A DNA stretch of 64,000 nucleotides from positions 740,668 through 804,667 of the forward strand of contig WBVU01000011.1 in assembly GCA_009192285.1 (NCBI GenBank). The letters are read 5' to 3'. Below are positions 24,831-35,416 of this stretch, in pieces. Made by a program: the position numbers and the translations under genes. Under the pieces are notes generated by a model. It searched no databases, had not been told where the DNA came from, and was given only the letters and a program-made list of their open reading frames with translations. Each line of letters starts with the position of its first letter. Position 1 is the first letter of the stretch. The DNA comes from Morchella semilibera. Lineage: Eukaryota > Ascomycota > Pezizomycetes > Pezizales > Morchellaceae.

Positions 24831-24840
24831 TAGAGGAGAA

Positions 24841-26182
24841 CACGTAGGATGGGGGAGACTTGAGGGTCTCTGGTCTGCAAGGAAATGGAGAAAGAGTACG
24901 GAGACTAAAATATAGTGGCCGCTCGCTCTCGCCACCTATCGTTATGAGCTGGAATTGGAAGAGGACAACATGCTCATTGATAAACCTTGAAAGAGGGTTG
25001 ATAGGAACACATCGCCGCATACTCGGCCGTGAGGAGGATTCGCTTTATGAAGGATTAGTATTATGACCGTACATGACTTGGTCTTGTCTTTGTATGCCAT
25101 ATCCGGTTCGGATGCAAGGGCAGTAATGGATAATGAAATAAATTAAATAAACCCTTCAAGCCCTTCTAAAACTGCCTACAGAGGTTCTGGGGGCCTATTC
25201 ACCGTCGTCCTGCTGGTTTATCCTTCTGCATCTATAGGATGGTTTCTGTCCCAAGTGGAGAGTGGATAAGCATACTCCATACCTATACTAATGGTCCATG
25301 TGAGAAGACGTATTCGCACTTATGTAATGCCCACCCCGATAAGTTCATGGAAGGGTAATATTCAGACCTTCAAGTTCCTATCCAAAAAAATAGGGGGCTT
25401 TCATAATTCTTTTTCTTTTATCAATAATTGTTCCAAAACACGATTATTTATCACCTCTTACTTTGCCTATAAGTCTCACGCTTGGCTCATCCCTTTGGGT
25501 GAAGGCGTTGGGGCCTGGTGGTGAGGGCCCAGCTACGGATTGCCCGAAGGCCTATGAAGCACTGCACAAAGCTTTAAGGGTTTTTGCCTCTGTGGCCCTA
25601 AGCCAACCTTCCAGCTTCTTGATCGTCTCCCGATCATCACATATTCCAGATCTGGGGCGCATTAAGCTGCCTGCCCGGGGTGCCGAATTGGACAATTTGC
25701 CTCGTTAGAAGGCTCGAACAGCCCTAATTTTAGGGCCGCCTGGAGTGGCCATGGGACTCGCTTCAGCGCAGGAGGGGCTGCTAAATCATACATAGACATC
25801 ACTTTTGAGGAATGCCGGTAAATGGCGGTAAGCGACGCAATTCCCATACCAGTCTTATGGACGGTACGTTTATCGCTTGGGATGGCAGTAGCCTTCTCTG
25901 GGTCAATAACATGTCAGTTATTGCTGTCGGGCCTGGAAGGTATTCCTAAATTCTCGTTACGTTGCTGTGGGAAAAAGTTACCTCCGTAGGACTTGAGTAC
26001 CATCTTGTAATTATCTTCGTTATCCACGGAAAAATATATAAATAATCATGATCGTATTGTCCTCATTACTTTTTCGCTGCTTCTTGATTAGTATCTTACA
26101 ATGAATGCGGCCCATAGGTTGCATGCTTGTTTTGATTCTTTATAGAGTCCTCTGAAGCCTTGTCTAACCACTTGGGCGGCTT
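24841..26182. other. No gene seen; possible left arm of a Plavaka element
   Basis: No convincing coding frame. Scattered words such as GAAGGCTCGAACAGCCC (25708), GAAGGCCT (25543) and GGGGGCCT (25190) resemble the micro-repeats of the Plavaka element at 28-31.5 kb. This stretch could therefore be the left subterminal arm of that element. I could not find a left terminus matching the right end at 31490. Confidence 0.35.
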
Positions 26183-27500
26183 CAAATTCGTGAGGCCTTG
26201 TGATCACATGGCATATTCGCCACAAGTAAGTGAATGAAGAATCGCCCTGAGCTGGATTTATTCATCCACGCTGTCCTTGTCATCTCATCGGCGAGCTCTT
26301 TGCATAGAGTTTTATAGATACTATCTTTATCTAAGTGCAAGATCCTCCGGCAGTTGTATGTGGTCTGGCAAATGTACTTGGCGGGCTGTTTGTATCGTGG
26401 TGCCATTTCAGGGTCCTCCTTGGTCTTTTGGACCCGCTTCCTGACTTGTGGGTCTATGTGATGGAGTAACCTGACGCAAAGAAGAAAATGACAATGATGA
26501 CGCAGAAGGACTCGAGGAGCACAGCCTAAGCAACGAGGGGCCGACGAAGACAAGGGCAACACCAGGCAGGCACAAGCATAGGCACCGGCAAAGGCAAAGG
26601 CAAGGGCACAAGGGCACAGGGCAGGGAGAGTGAGGACCGGATGGACCTCAACGAGAACGATAAGAGGTACTATGGATTTCCTCTTTCTAAAGGACAGAGT
26701 CTTGGGTACGAGAAGCTATGGCTTAGAAATAGGAATAGACTCCTATGTACCGAGATAACAAGAAGATGAGACAGAGAGAAAAGAAAGAAAGAACTAAGGA
26801 AAATATCTATCCCCGCTATTTACCACCCCTCCTTCCCCAGTACGCTATAACTCATACATCAGCTCATAGAAACTCATAGAAACACATAACAACCACACCT
26901 CATAATCCTCCCCACCATCTTCGTTATTTACATTACAAATGCATCACGCCATTGAACCTCTTAGAATCCAATTACGACACCCCTTCCTTAACTCACCCCT
27001 CCCTCGCTTAACATCACCCTAACCATCATAACAGTGCTTCGACTACCGAACCCTCAAGACCGATGCCAAGACGTCGGGACAGTCTAACCTGGGGGGTAGG
27101 GAACGTCGAGCCTTATGGGTAGGTGTCGTTGGGGGGACGCCAGGGGCCACCGACAAGCCCTTGGGAGTCCTGGATCCTGAAGGCCCGGATCTTGAAGGCT
27201 CAGATCCTGGAGGGCGTAGAACAGGGCTTTTCGGAGGCTCCTCAGACATTTTCGACTTTCCCTTCTGGGTGCTCCGGAGTATCTCTTCCTCTGACTCGAT
27301 CTCTATGTAGGATGCAAAACTACTGCTAGAGGCTGAACTAAGGCTGGAGCCCGAGCTCTCACTATCAATGTACTGCCCGGGGATTAATGGTCCGACCTCC
27401 CATTTTTTGGATGTGTTTTTATCACTATGGGAGGATATGCGGCTTCGTTTTTGGCCTTGTTTAGGGCTTGCCGGGGTGTTGTCGGGGGTGTTTGGTTAGG
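26183..27500 (-). pseudogene. Divergent ORF beside Plavaka, split by a solo LTR; function unknown
   Basis: Two minus-strand frames, 27500-27082 and 26456-26183, become one continuous frame of roughly 230 codons when the solo LTR and one GTCTA copy are removed. No domain is recognised. The N-terminal half is basic then Ser-rich (KQGQKRSRISSHSDKN, SSGSSLSSASSSSFASY), acidic and Pro-rich. The C-terminal half, which follows PPRLDPQVRKRVQKTKED, has MAPRYKQPAKYICQTTYNCR and SSSGRFFIHLLVANMPCD, then a stop at 26183. It is transcribed away from the transposase starting at 27984, about 480 bp apart, so it may be a second transposon protein. A start codon was not fixed; an upstream exon is likely. Confidence 0.5.
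26457..27081 (-). repeat. Solo LTR, family A, target duplication GTCTA
   Basis: 625 bp from TGTGATGGAG to GTCGGGACA (sense strand TGTCCCGACG...TCACA), flanked by GTCTA at 26452-26456 and 27082-27086. It carries the family-A hexamer-like array (GGCAAAGGCAAAGG type) and the CT tract of the promoter in minus orientation. It inserted within the divergent frame beside the Plavaka transposase. Confidence 0.93.
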
Positions 27501-27983
27501 GGGTGCGGTTTGGATGGCGACTTATAGAAAGAGGAAAAAAAAAGCCTCCTGTATATATGTCAATTGCTTGAATATAGAGCAATAGAGAGGATAAGATACC
27601 ATCTATATCGTGTATTATAAACTCTTGAAGGCTTCCAGAGACTTGGAGATAGTGTAGTAAGCTTGAGCCAGTGTATCGATCCTAGGGATGGATAGGGATA
27701 GAAGTAGGAGAATAGGAGAACGCGGGGTATCTTCGATCAAACTTCACTACGTCATATATTGGAGTAAACAATTGAACATCATATTGAATCATATGATGTC
27801 ACTCGAATATTGTGATCAGAACGTTAGTGCGATAAGATATGATCTATCGGTGCACGGGCCCATTTAGAGTGCCAACCTCCCTGAAGCCTCCCAAGCCTAG
27901 GAAGCTTAGGAAGCCCCCAGGGGCTCCAGAGTCTCCAAAGCCTCCAGAGCCTCCGAAGCCTCCACCAATATTGACTATCAGCA
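27501..27983. other. Putative bidirectional promoter region
   Basis: About 480 bp between the divergent frame and the transposase. AT-rich, with TATATATG near 27551 and ATATATTGG near 27757. The right 100 bp contains a run of AAGCCTCC/GAGCCTCC words (27880-27965) just before the transposase start, the same micro-repeat that recurs in the gene and its 3' arm. Confidence 0.4.
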
Positions 27984-30882
27984 ATGAGATCACGATGTTC
28001 ATTTTGCATACGGAGCTACGCCAATGCTGGTAGTTTCGATCGACATCTCTCAAAAGTCCACCCATCGCGGACCCGCGGGTGGTACGACAGGCAGCTTTCA
28101 GGGACTCCCGTTGAGGGCTCGCGGAGCCTTCCCGAAGGCTCAGGAGGTCCCCATGAGGGTGGACATTTGAACATACCAGACGAAAGCGAATCCGATACTG
28201 AATCGAATGATGATCATACTTTGGGATTCACGCGGTTTAATCTAGCAACTACCATATACGAGGGTGCAGGGGAGCCTCTTTTCACCGCAACGGGATATGA
28301 TGAAGGCTCGGAAAGCCTTTTGATCAACCCATGGCAGCCTTTCGAATCAGCAGAGGAATTTCGGTTATCGCGCTGGTTCCTACAATCGAATGTATCTCAG
28401 GGTCAAATAGACGATTTCTTCCGCACCGTACGCCCTCTACAAGGCTCCTACAGCACTGGTAGAGGCTTCGCACGCCTCCTCGACGAGATGTCGTCTATGG
28501 GGGGGTTAGGAAAAGAGAGTTGGATACACTCAGAGGTCGAAATGGGCGGGCAGAAAATCCCTTACTACTACAGGGACCCTATGAATATAGTGCGTTTTCT
28601 TCTGGGACAACGTGCATTTAGGGAGTCCTTGGTGTATTCACCTATTATGGAATACAATGAAATGGGGGAGCAGATGTATGGGGAGATGCACACGGCAGAC
28701 TGGTGGTGGGAGATGCAGGTTCGCAACACTTACTTAGAAGGCTCAGGGAGCCTCCGCTAACCCCTCACAAATGTTATAGAATACCCTTCCAGAAGGATCA
28801 ACGGTGGTGCCAGTAATATGTGCATCAGACGGAACACACCTCACTAATTTCAGTGGTGACAAGAAGGCTTGGCCAGTATACCTAACGATTGGCAATATCA
28901 CCTCGGACACAGGAAATAAACCCTCTAATTACGCGATCATACTCCTAGCTCTACTGCCAGGGCCACCAAAGGTTGGAGTGCGTACGAACAAACGCCGTTG
29001 GGAGAGCCAGATGGTCCTTCACCAGGTCCTCTCTGAGGTTCTCGAAGGCCTTCAGGGCCCTGCGGAAAGGGGTGAGCTTATAACATGCGCTGATGGCTAT
29101 GTGCGCCTATGTTATCCGATACTATGTGCATGGATTGCGGATCAACCAGAACACGCCTCGCTGCTAAACCTCAACAATCAGGCCTGCCCTAGGTACGAAG
29201 TTGATTTCAAGGGCCTAGGGAGCCTTCAAGAAAACCCGCCACGCATTCAGGAGCGATATATTGAAATGGTAGAGCGTTATAAGGAGGATACGTCAGATAC
29301 AGCACCCGTTGAATACCTAGTGTCGAAATCCTTCAAAACTCTGTACAATGCTTTGTGGGCCTTGCCGAAGGCTCAGGTGTATGATCTTCACAAGCCAGAT
29401 ATGTTGCATAATATTTATCTCGGCCTATTGAAACATATGATGGAATGGATTCAATCGTTTTTGAAAAAACACAATCGGCTAGAGAATTTTGATCGGGCTT
29501 GGGCGTCCATTAAGCCTTACCCAGGGCTTGCTGTACCAAATAAGGCTTATTGGGCAACTACTCAATGGCAAGGTAAAGAAATGCGTCATCTCGGCCGGAT
29601 AGTTCTAGGAGCCTTTGCAGTGGCTCTTTGGAACCCCCCAAAAGCTTCGCAGAGCGACTTCGGGAGATCCTTGAGGTGTGTTCGGTCACTAATCGATTTC
29701 CACTTGATGGCACAGTACACTACGCATACAAAAGAAACACTAGACTATCTTCAAGGGTATCTCGAAGATTTCCACAAGTATAAGGATGTGTTTCTGGAAT
29801 TTAGAGCCGATAAACGAACAAGGAAAGAGGCAAAGGATCGAACAAAGGCGCTGCAAGGCTCGGGAAGCATTGACAGAGGCCTGGCGGAGCTTGAGGAAAT
29901 TCGCGAGGCTTCTCATTTCAACTTCATTAAAATGCATCTTCTTTCACACTTCCGGGGGCATGTAGAGTGATTTGGTAATATTCCAATGTTTTCAACCGAT
30001 GTGAGCGAGTTAGCTCATAGGCAACAAATTAAGATGGCTTATGCAGCCTCCAATAAGGTCGACGCAACAGTTCAGATTCTCGGCTACCACTCAAGGCGTA
30101 TGGCTATAGAGATACGGGTCTTAAATCTAAAAGATATCGTTGTCAGTCTTCCAGAACATTACGAGGGCCTCCCAAGCCATCGAGAGAGCCTCCGGGGCAT
30201 GTTGGAAGTATTCAAAAACGAGGACCCACAAAGGACAAACGAAACATTCCTAGACGATGATAAACACCCGGAACCTAGGATGTTGACCCCCGACGGTGGA
30301 CCCCACATATTATCTGATATCGCCGATATGATTAAAATCAATAGAAGAACACTAGCAAGAGCGGCGTCGGAATATGGTCAGGGCTTGAGCCGGGGAGAAC
30401 AAGGCTTATTGAGCCTTCTGGAGTGCCCGGTGGGGTGCTTTAAGTGCCTACAGGTGCCAGTATCAATTTTTCAGAAGCCTGACAGTTACGAGATACACAA
30501 TATACGGTGTACGGGAGAGGCATTATTTAGGAAAAGGTCGACTCGAAATGATTGGGCATGGATTAAGGTGGCCACAACGGAGCCATGGGGAGCCTTTCAG
30601 GGACGCCTACCAGGGCTTGTACGAGCAATATTCAAGATAGGTGACAGTATATCGACGAAAACATATCAGCTTTGTCTTGTAGAGCTACTGGAAGCCAAGG
30701 ATAGGGGTCTTCCAAACGGCTCACACAGTCTTCTTAGAGTTGCGAGGCGCTCTCGGCAAAGGTTTTGGGTAGTTAATATCAGTAGTGTTTTGGGAATGGC
30801 TCATTTGTTCGAGCTGGGACAGGATCAATCGCTTGTGAACACGAGGATAGATTTGAGAACGTGGAATGAATTCGATATATAG
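27984..30882 (+). pseudogene. KDZ/Plavaka transposase, nearly intact (one in-frame stop)
   Basis: Cut-and-paste DNA transposase. Start ATG at 27984. An N-terminal C2H2-like finger (CSFCIRSYANAGSFDRHLSKVHP spacing, residues 4-26) probably binds the element ends. A GT-AG intron is inferred at 28719-28779 (GTTCGC...TTATAG): splicing joins WWWEMQ to NTLPEGSTVVPVICASD, as in the other copy. Exon 2 is 28780-30882. The Plavaka core follows: HLTNFSGDKKAWPVYLTIGNI, CAWIADQPEHA, LHNIYLGLLKHMMEW, IDFHLMAQY, HLLSHF, then SELAHRQQIKMAY and the conserved end NTRIDLRTWNEFDI. Spliced length is 945 residues, typical of the family. The only lesion seen is TGA at 29968-29970, which fits a CGA-to-TGA transition. 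Catalytic acidic residues were not assigned with certainty. Confidence 0.88.
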
Positions 30883-31490
30883 TGACAATGTCTCTGGTGG
30901 CCTGGGGAAAGGTACAAGAGGCCTTCATAAAGGCTCGAGTGACTTCAGCTGGCATAGAATGTATTTAGAATAAAATTAACATGATAGTAAACGAAACAAT
31001 ATGATCTAGATCGGGGACTCATGAGGGCTCCAGAACCCCTTATAAAGGCGCAGAGGGCCAGAAGCTCCCGGGCGGCGGGGTAGCTATAAAGAGCTGTATA
31101 TGTTTTTTGCGTGAAAATAGGTTGTTGGTGGCCTCCGAAACTTACTAATCAAAGCTCGGAAGCCCTCTGGAAGGCTCAGGAAGCCCTCTGGAAGGCTCGG
31201 GAGGCGAGAAACAATTAGCGAGGTGTCAGGAGAGGAGGGTAACAGAAGGCTCAGGGAGCCCTCTAGAAGGCTCAGGAGGCTACATACAATTAGCGAGGTG
31301 TCAGGAGAGGTAAGGAGGGTAACAGAATGCTCAGGAGACTCTCTAGAAGGCTCGGGAGGCCATCGGGAGGCTCGGGAGGCAACAAATGGTTAGCGAGGTT
31401 ATTAGGAGAGACGGGAGGGTAATTGCCTTGGCAACGGCCTCCGGAGACCCAGTCAAGCCTCTGGAGAGAGTTTGAATCTTGCTGATGTAT
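30883..31490 (+). repeat. 3' subterminal repeat arm of the Plavaka element
   Basis: Non-coding tail dense in GAAGGCTC(A/G)GGAG(G/C)C words (from about 31155). It includes three imperfect longer units sharing TTAGCGAGGTGTCAGGAGAG (31215-31234, 31291-31310; diverged at 31391-31410). It ends TTGAATCTTGCTGATG (31473-31488), matching the end of the MITEs at 2513 and 53083. Beyond it, protease sequence of element B begins, so this is the transposon's right terminus. Confidence 0.65.
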
Positions 31491-33075
31491 GATGGAATGA
31501 AAGAATCTTTATTTTGAGAAATAGAACAAGTTACGACTAATTGATTCCCATCCATATCCTTCTCCGAAACCGAAAACCCAGAAACTGAAATTTTAGAAAA
31601 GTCCTTGAACCGTCCCTGGAGTGAGCCACTCAGTCCAGGGAAAAATCTTTTAACGCCTCATCGTCAGAGGCTTCTTCCTTCTCTTCTTCCCTAATATCTA
31701 CCCTAGTTCTCCTCATCCTGAGGGCTGGGTTCCTGGGTGCCGGCGCCTGCGGACAATCCCTAACGAGGTGACCTACACCTCCACAATAAAAGCATCTATT
31801 CTCCGTGCGGCGGGCCTCTCTTTCCTGAGGGTCTGGGCGGCCACGGCCTTGCGACAAATCCATAGGGGCCACTCCTCCGGGCGTATGGGACGGGTGAGCA
31901 GCTGGAGGATTGGGGCGAGCGGGGGCTTGATAGCGAGGAGCTGGAGGAGGCGGAGCTGAGTATCGAGGGGCAGGAGCAGCTGGAGCCTGGTAGCGGGTTG
32001 CGGAGGGAGCGGGAGCGACGTAGCGAGGTGCCGGGCGAGCTTGGGGTGCGGGGGCCTGGTAGCGAGGGCGGTAGCGAGCAGTGATAATCTGCTGCTTGTT
32101 GTCCAAGCGTTGGAGAATGGTGGCGAGTTCAATGACGGTAGCGGGGGTCTCCTCGTGGACCATGAGCTTGGTGAGTTCCTCGCTCAGGCCTTCCATGAGA
32201 GCCTCCACATTGGCAGTTTCTCCCATACCAGCCTCCGCAGCATAGCGTTGGAACTCGGCGAAGTATTCTGAGAAGGGACGATTGAGTTGCCTAATTCTTC
32301 TGAGGGCACGACGGGCAGTACCTACCTGATATGGGTCTCCGAATGCTGTATTTAAAATTTCAAAAAACCTTTCCATGTAGGGAAGGTTGATACCGGTAAC
32401 GGTAATATAGGGCATAAATTGGTCCGCGGCAGGGCCTTTCAGGCGAGAGATGGCATACGTAAGTTGATTTTGAAGAGTGGGGTACCTGTCGGCATTGCCC
32501 AGAAGCTTGAGTTTCAACATATTTTGGAACTGAGTAAGTCCCTTTCGGTTACCTCGGTACTTCTCCGGGTCGGGAAGCTTCTCTGACCTTTCAGGCCTTG
32601 GTTCCTGGGTGAGGGTGAGGCCTTCTAGGAGGCGATTGCGATGACGAGGGGGAGGTGGCGGAATGGGGTCTGCTGCTGGAGGTGGAGGAGGGGGTGGAAG
32701 TGCGATCTGGGCAGCAAGTGCGGCCTCAGCGGCTTGCGTTGCTTGATTTGCTATGCGTACTTGAGTTTGGAGGGTGGTCACCTGAGTTTCCAGGGCGGTT
32801 ATCTGTCTTTCCAGATCCTGGTTCTCCCTTTCCAACTCCGTAAGCTTCTTTGTCCATTCTTTTCGAGCCTCATCCGCATCTTCCTGTTTGCCTTGCCATT
32901 CTATGATAAGTTGTTTAACGGCTTGTTGAGAACGAAACATAAGATCATGGATTTTCTTGACTTCCTCACTGGCATCTTCGGCGACGGTGGGATGGGTGGC
33001 TACAAACATATCCAGATCCCTTTGGAGGATCTCGTAGAGTCCTTCTGACTCTTCCATTGGGTCTGCGTGTGACAT
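31491..33075 (-). pseudogene. gag and start of protease, element B (truncated chromovirus)
   Basis: The Gag frame 33075-31630 is intact (481 residues). It has an N-terminal coiled coil (ELERENQDLERQITALETQ, about residues 75-100), a Pro-rich linker, the capsid domain (FQNMLKLKLLGNADRYPTLQ, AFGDPYQVGTARRALRRI, YFAEFQRYAAEAG), Pro/Ala/Tyr repeats of the type APAPRYxAP, and a CCHC zinc knuckle CFYCGGVGHLVRDC. After the stop, protease sequence begins (DGNQLVVTCSISQNKDSFIP, to about 31497) and breaks off before the DTG motif, where the Plavaka end starts. It is the longest uninterrupted retrotransposon gene in the window, suggesting a relatively young insertion. Confidence 0.92.
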
Positions 33076-33121
33076 GGTGCCAGTGACTTGACGGGGTTTG
33101 TTGTGTAGGTTGGCGTTGAAG

Positions 33122-33131
33122 ACGCAACCTT
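33122..33131 (-). promoter_or_regulatory. Self-complementary primer site of element B
   Basis: On the minus strand, two bases beyond the LTR, AAGGTTGCGT is the exact reverse complement of ACGCAACCTT within the LTR (plus-strand positions 33382-33391). Same spacing and geometry as in element 1, with different bases that still pair. Confidence 0.7.
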
Positions 33132-33133
33132 AG

Positions 33134-33659
33134 TATCACGGAGCGAAGCGAAGACGAGGACGAAAAGTGCCAAGGTACACAACCAAGGCGGAACGAGACG
33201 AGGCGGATCGGTACGAGACTTAGGCACGAGAAGGAGCGGGGTTCGGGGATGAGGGGCAGAGCAAGGCGGGGGTTACAAGACGAGGACTATAGGGTTTTCC
33301 TCCTACCCTCAGAAGGCTAGGAGCGGGAAAGACGAAGGAGTAACTAGAGATCCTAAAGCTTGGTATTGGCTAAAGGATAGGAAGGTTGCGTGAAGAGGAA
33401 AGGAAAGAAGCTATCTACGAGCAGGGGCGAGGCCAATATATATATCACACTACCCGACCTGATTACTAACCCGAGTATCCCTGTACAGAACTCCATAGAA
33501 CCTCCCAAGACCCCTATATCCGAACCCAACCTTATCCCCTATACCCAAAACCCTATTTCGGAACCGAACCCCTCATACCGAAACCCCAAAGAACATAAGA
33601 GAATCCCTGACTAATCTCTCTTCCCACAACACCACTAGACCGCGCTCCACGCCGTGATA
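33134..33659 (-). repeat. 5' LTR of element B (family B)
   Basis: 526 bp. The sense strand starts TATCACGGCG at 33659 and ends CTCCGTGATA at 33134. A TATATATA box (about 33437-33445) lies upstream of the primer-like ACGCAACCTT. It belongs to the same family as the solo LTR at 10469-11044. It is inserted in the 3' end of a family-A element; AGGAG at 33660-33664 is the likely target-duplication copy on this side. Confidence 0.85.
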
Positions 33660-34320
33660 AGGAGCTAGGCTATAGGAGGGGACCTGATCTGTCCCGGCGT
33701 CTTGGCATCGGCCCCGAGGGTTCGGTAGTCGAAGCGCTGTTGTGATTGTTTAGGAATGGTTAAGCGAGGAAGGGGTGTGCTAAAGGAGGTTGTTGTCATT
33801 TGGTTCTAGGAGGTTTGATGGCATGATGGATTTGTAATGTAAATAGCGGAGATGGTGGAGAGGAATGTGAGGTGTGGATGCGATGGGTTTCTGTGGGTTT
33901 CTATGAACTGATGTATGAGTCATAGCGGACTGGAGGAGGGGAAGTGTTAAATAGCGGGGTTAGATGTTTTCCTTAGTTCTTTCTTTCTTTTCTCTTCGTC
34001 TCGTCTTCCTGTTATCTCGGTATATAGGAATCCACTCCTATTTCTAAGCCATAGCCTCTTGTACCAAATACTCAATCCTCTGACGAGAGGAAATCCATAG
34101 CATCTCTCATCGTTCTCGTTGAGGTCCATCTGGTCCTCACTCTCCCTGCTCTCTGCCCTTGTGCCTTTGCCCTTGCCTTTGCCTTCGTCGGTGCCTGTGT
34201 TTTTGCCTGCCCAGTGTTACCTTTATCCTTGTCGCTCTCCTCGTCGCTTATGCTGTGCTCCTCGGGTTCTTCTGCGTCATCATTGTCATCTTCTTCTTTG
34301 CGTCGGGTTACTCCGTCACA
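33660..34320 (+). repeat. 3' end and 3' LTR of a family-A element
   Basis: 33660-33689 (AGGAGCTAGGC...AGGAGGGGACCTGATC) matches the sequence preceding the 3' LTR of the pol element at 61.7-63.8 kb and contains its polypurine tract. The LTR follows at 33690-34320 (TGTCCCGGCG...CCGTCACA, 631 bp), with the CT-rich promoter tract, TATATAGG and the TGCCTTTGCC-type hexamer array at 34150-34210. Confidence 0.88.
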
Positions 34321-34868
34321 GTGGAGGGGAGGTGTTAAATAGCGGGTGTAGATGTTTTCCTTAGTTCTTTCTTTCTTTCCTCTCTGTTACGTCTTCCTAC
34401 CATCTCGGTATATAGAAATATACTCCTATTTCCAAGCCATAGCCCCTCGCCTACCAGATCGTGTCCTCTTCAAGAGGAAAACTTATAGTACCTCCGAGTC
34501 TCATTGTTCTCATTGAGGTCCATCCGGTCCTCACTCTCTCTGCTCTGTGTCCTTGTGCCCTTGCCTTTGCCTTTGCCGGTGCCTGTGCTTGTGCCTGCCA
34601 GTGCTTGGCGTTGTCCCTGTCTTCGTCGGTCTCCTCGTCGCATAGACTGTGCTCCTCGAGTCCTTCTGCATCATCATTGTCATCTTCTACTTTTCGTCGT
34701 GTTACTCCGTCACATCCTACTACCAATCCTTCCTGTCACTGAATTCCATAGAAATAAATGATGATACTCTCACCTCATACCGCTTCATCCCCGCTTAGTA
34801 TAACTCCTTTAGCCATGACAACACTGCGACCACCAGCCTGTCGGAACCGATTTCAAGACGCCGGGACA
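34321..34868. repeat. Rearranged family-A LTR pieces (head-to-head)
   Basis: Directly after the complete LTR lies a second plus-strand copy of its 3' two thirds (34321-34714, again ending CCGTCACA). A minus-strand fragment of the opposite LTR end follows (about 34745-34868, ending CGCCGGGACA). The piece order (+, + partial, - partial) is not explained by simple insertion and suggests recombination between LTRs. Confidence 0.75.
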
Positions 34869-35416
34869 AGTTATTAATCCTAGGGGGGGGGGGCTAGAGT
34901 GGAACCGCAAGTGTCTTTCTTCATTTTTTTTTCTTTCAACTGTTACAGACTCTCCTAAATCATCTATTATATCTTATCTATTCATTATACTCTAAAATGT
35001 TACGTATAATGATTGTTTCCGACTCTTTTCTATTACAACGAAGAAAAGTCAATAATAGAGTGACCAATTGCAATATACCTCCACCTCCCCCCACTTCCTT
35101 TTCTTAGTATAGCCATCAATAGTTTGCCCCACTACTTCTTTTCATGGAATAGGTCGTACTTTTACAGTATAGGTCGCGCGCCTTGAAAACAGGTCCCGGA
35201 ATCTATACCTTTCACCACGCCGGGGAATATATCTTGGAGTTGGTATTGAGAAAACAAGTCTTTTATTCTTTAATGTATTATTAAAGCATACAGAAACATG
35301 CTATTACGAACTACACCGTTACAATAGACTCTTCTTCCGCACTAGAAATACAAGAAAACTTCTCTGATTCCCCCAGGCTAACCCCTGACCTAGAAAAGAT
35401 GCCCCCTACGATATCC
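34869..35416. other. AT-rich boundary, 3' flank of the GH17 gene
   Basis: Starts with a G-run (34884-34893) after the last LTR fragment, then AT-rich sequence without coding potential. The part next to 35416 should hold the 3' UTR of the GH17 gene. It marks the change from repeats to host genes. Confidence 0.5.

Larger units (their letters stand above)
19445..24840 (+). mobile_element. Tad-like LINE, 5' truncated, split by an insert
   Basis: Non-LTR retrotransposon with endonuclease, reverse transcriptase and a C-terminal tail. The 5' part, including the start of the endonuclease and any ORF1, is absent. A 1271-bp insertion (20738-22008) divides the RT. Sequence after 22450 is heavily mutated, but short islands stay recognisable until about 24830, where a tail like that of Tad elements (LLLYCKQ..., TEKGLQATIDTFLLPSQIATRNW) ends. 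No poly(A) or target duplication is clear. Confidence 0.8.

Noticed and set aside
29968-29970. Programmed readthrough or selenocysteine at the TGA in the Plavaka transposase
   Set aside because: No recoding element is visible, filamentous ascomycetes lack selenoproteins, and a CGA-to-TGA transition explains it simply.
31130-31440. CRISPR-like array of repeated units
   Set aside because: Units are imperfect, unevenly spaced and belong to the transposon arm; the organism is a eukaryote.
34119-34761. Leu/Pro/Cys-rich open frames such as those at 34119-34364 and 34504-34761
   Set aside because: They are translations of the hexamer array inside family-A LTRs and recur wherever that LTR occurs.
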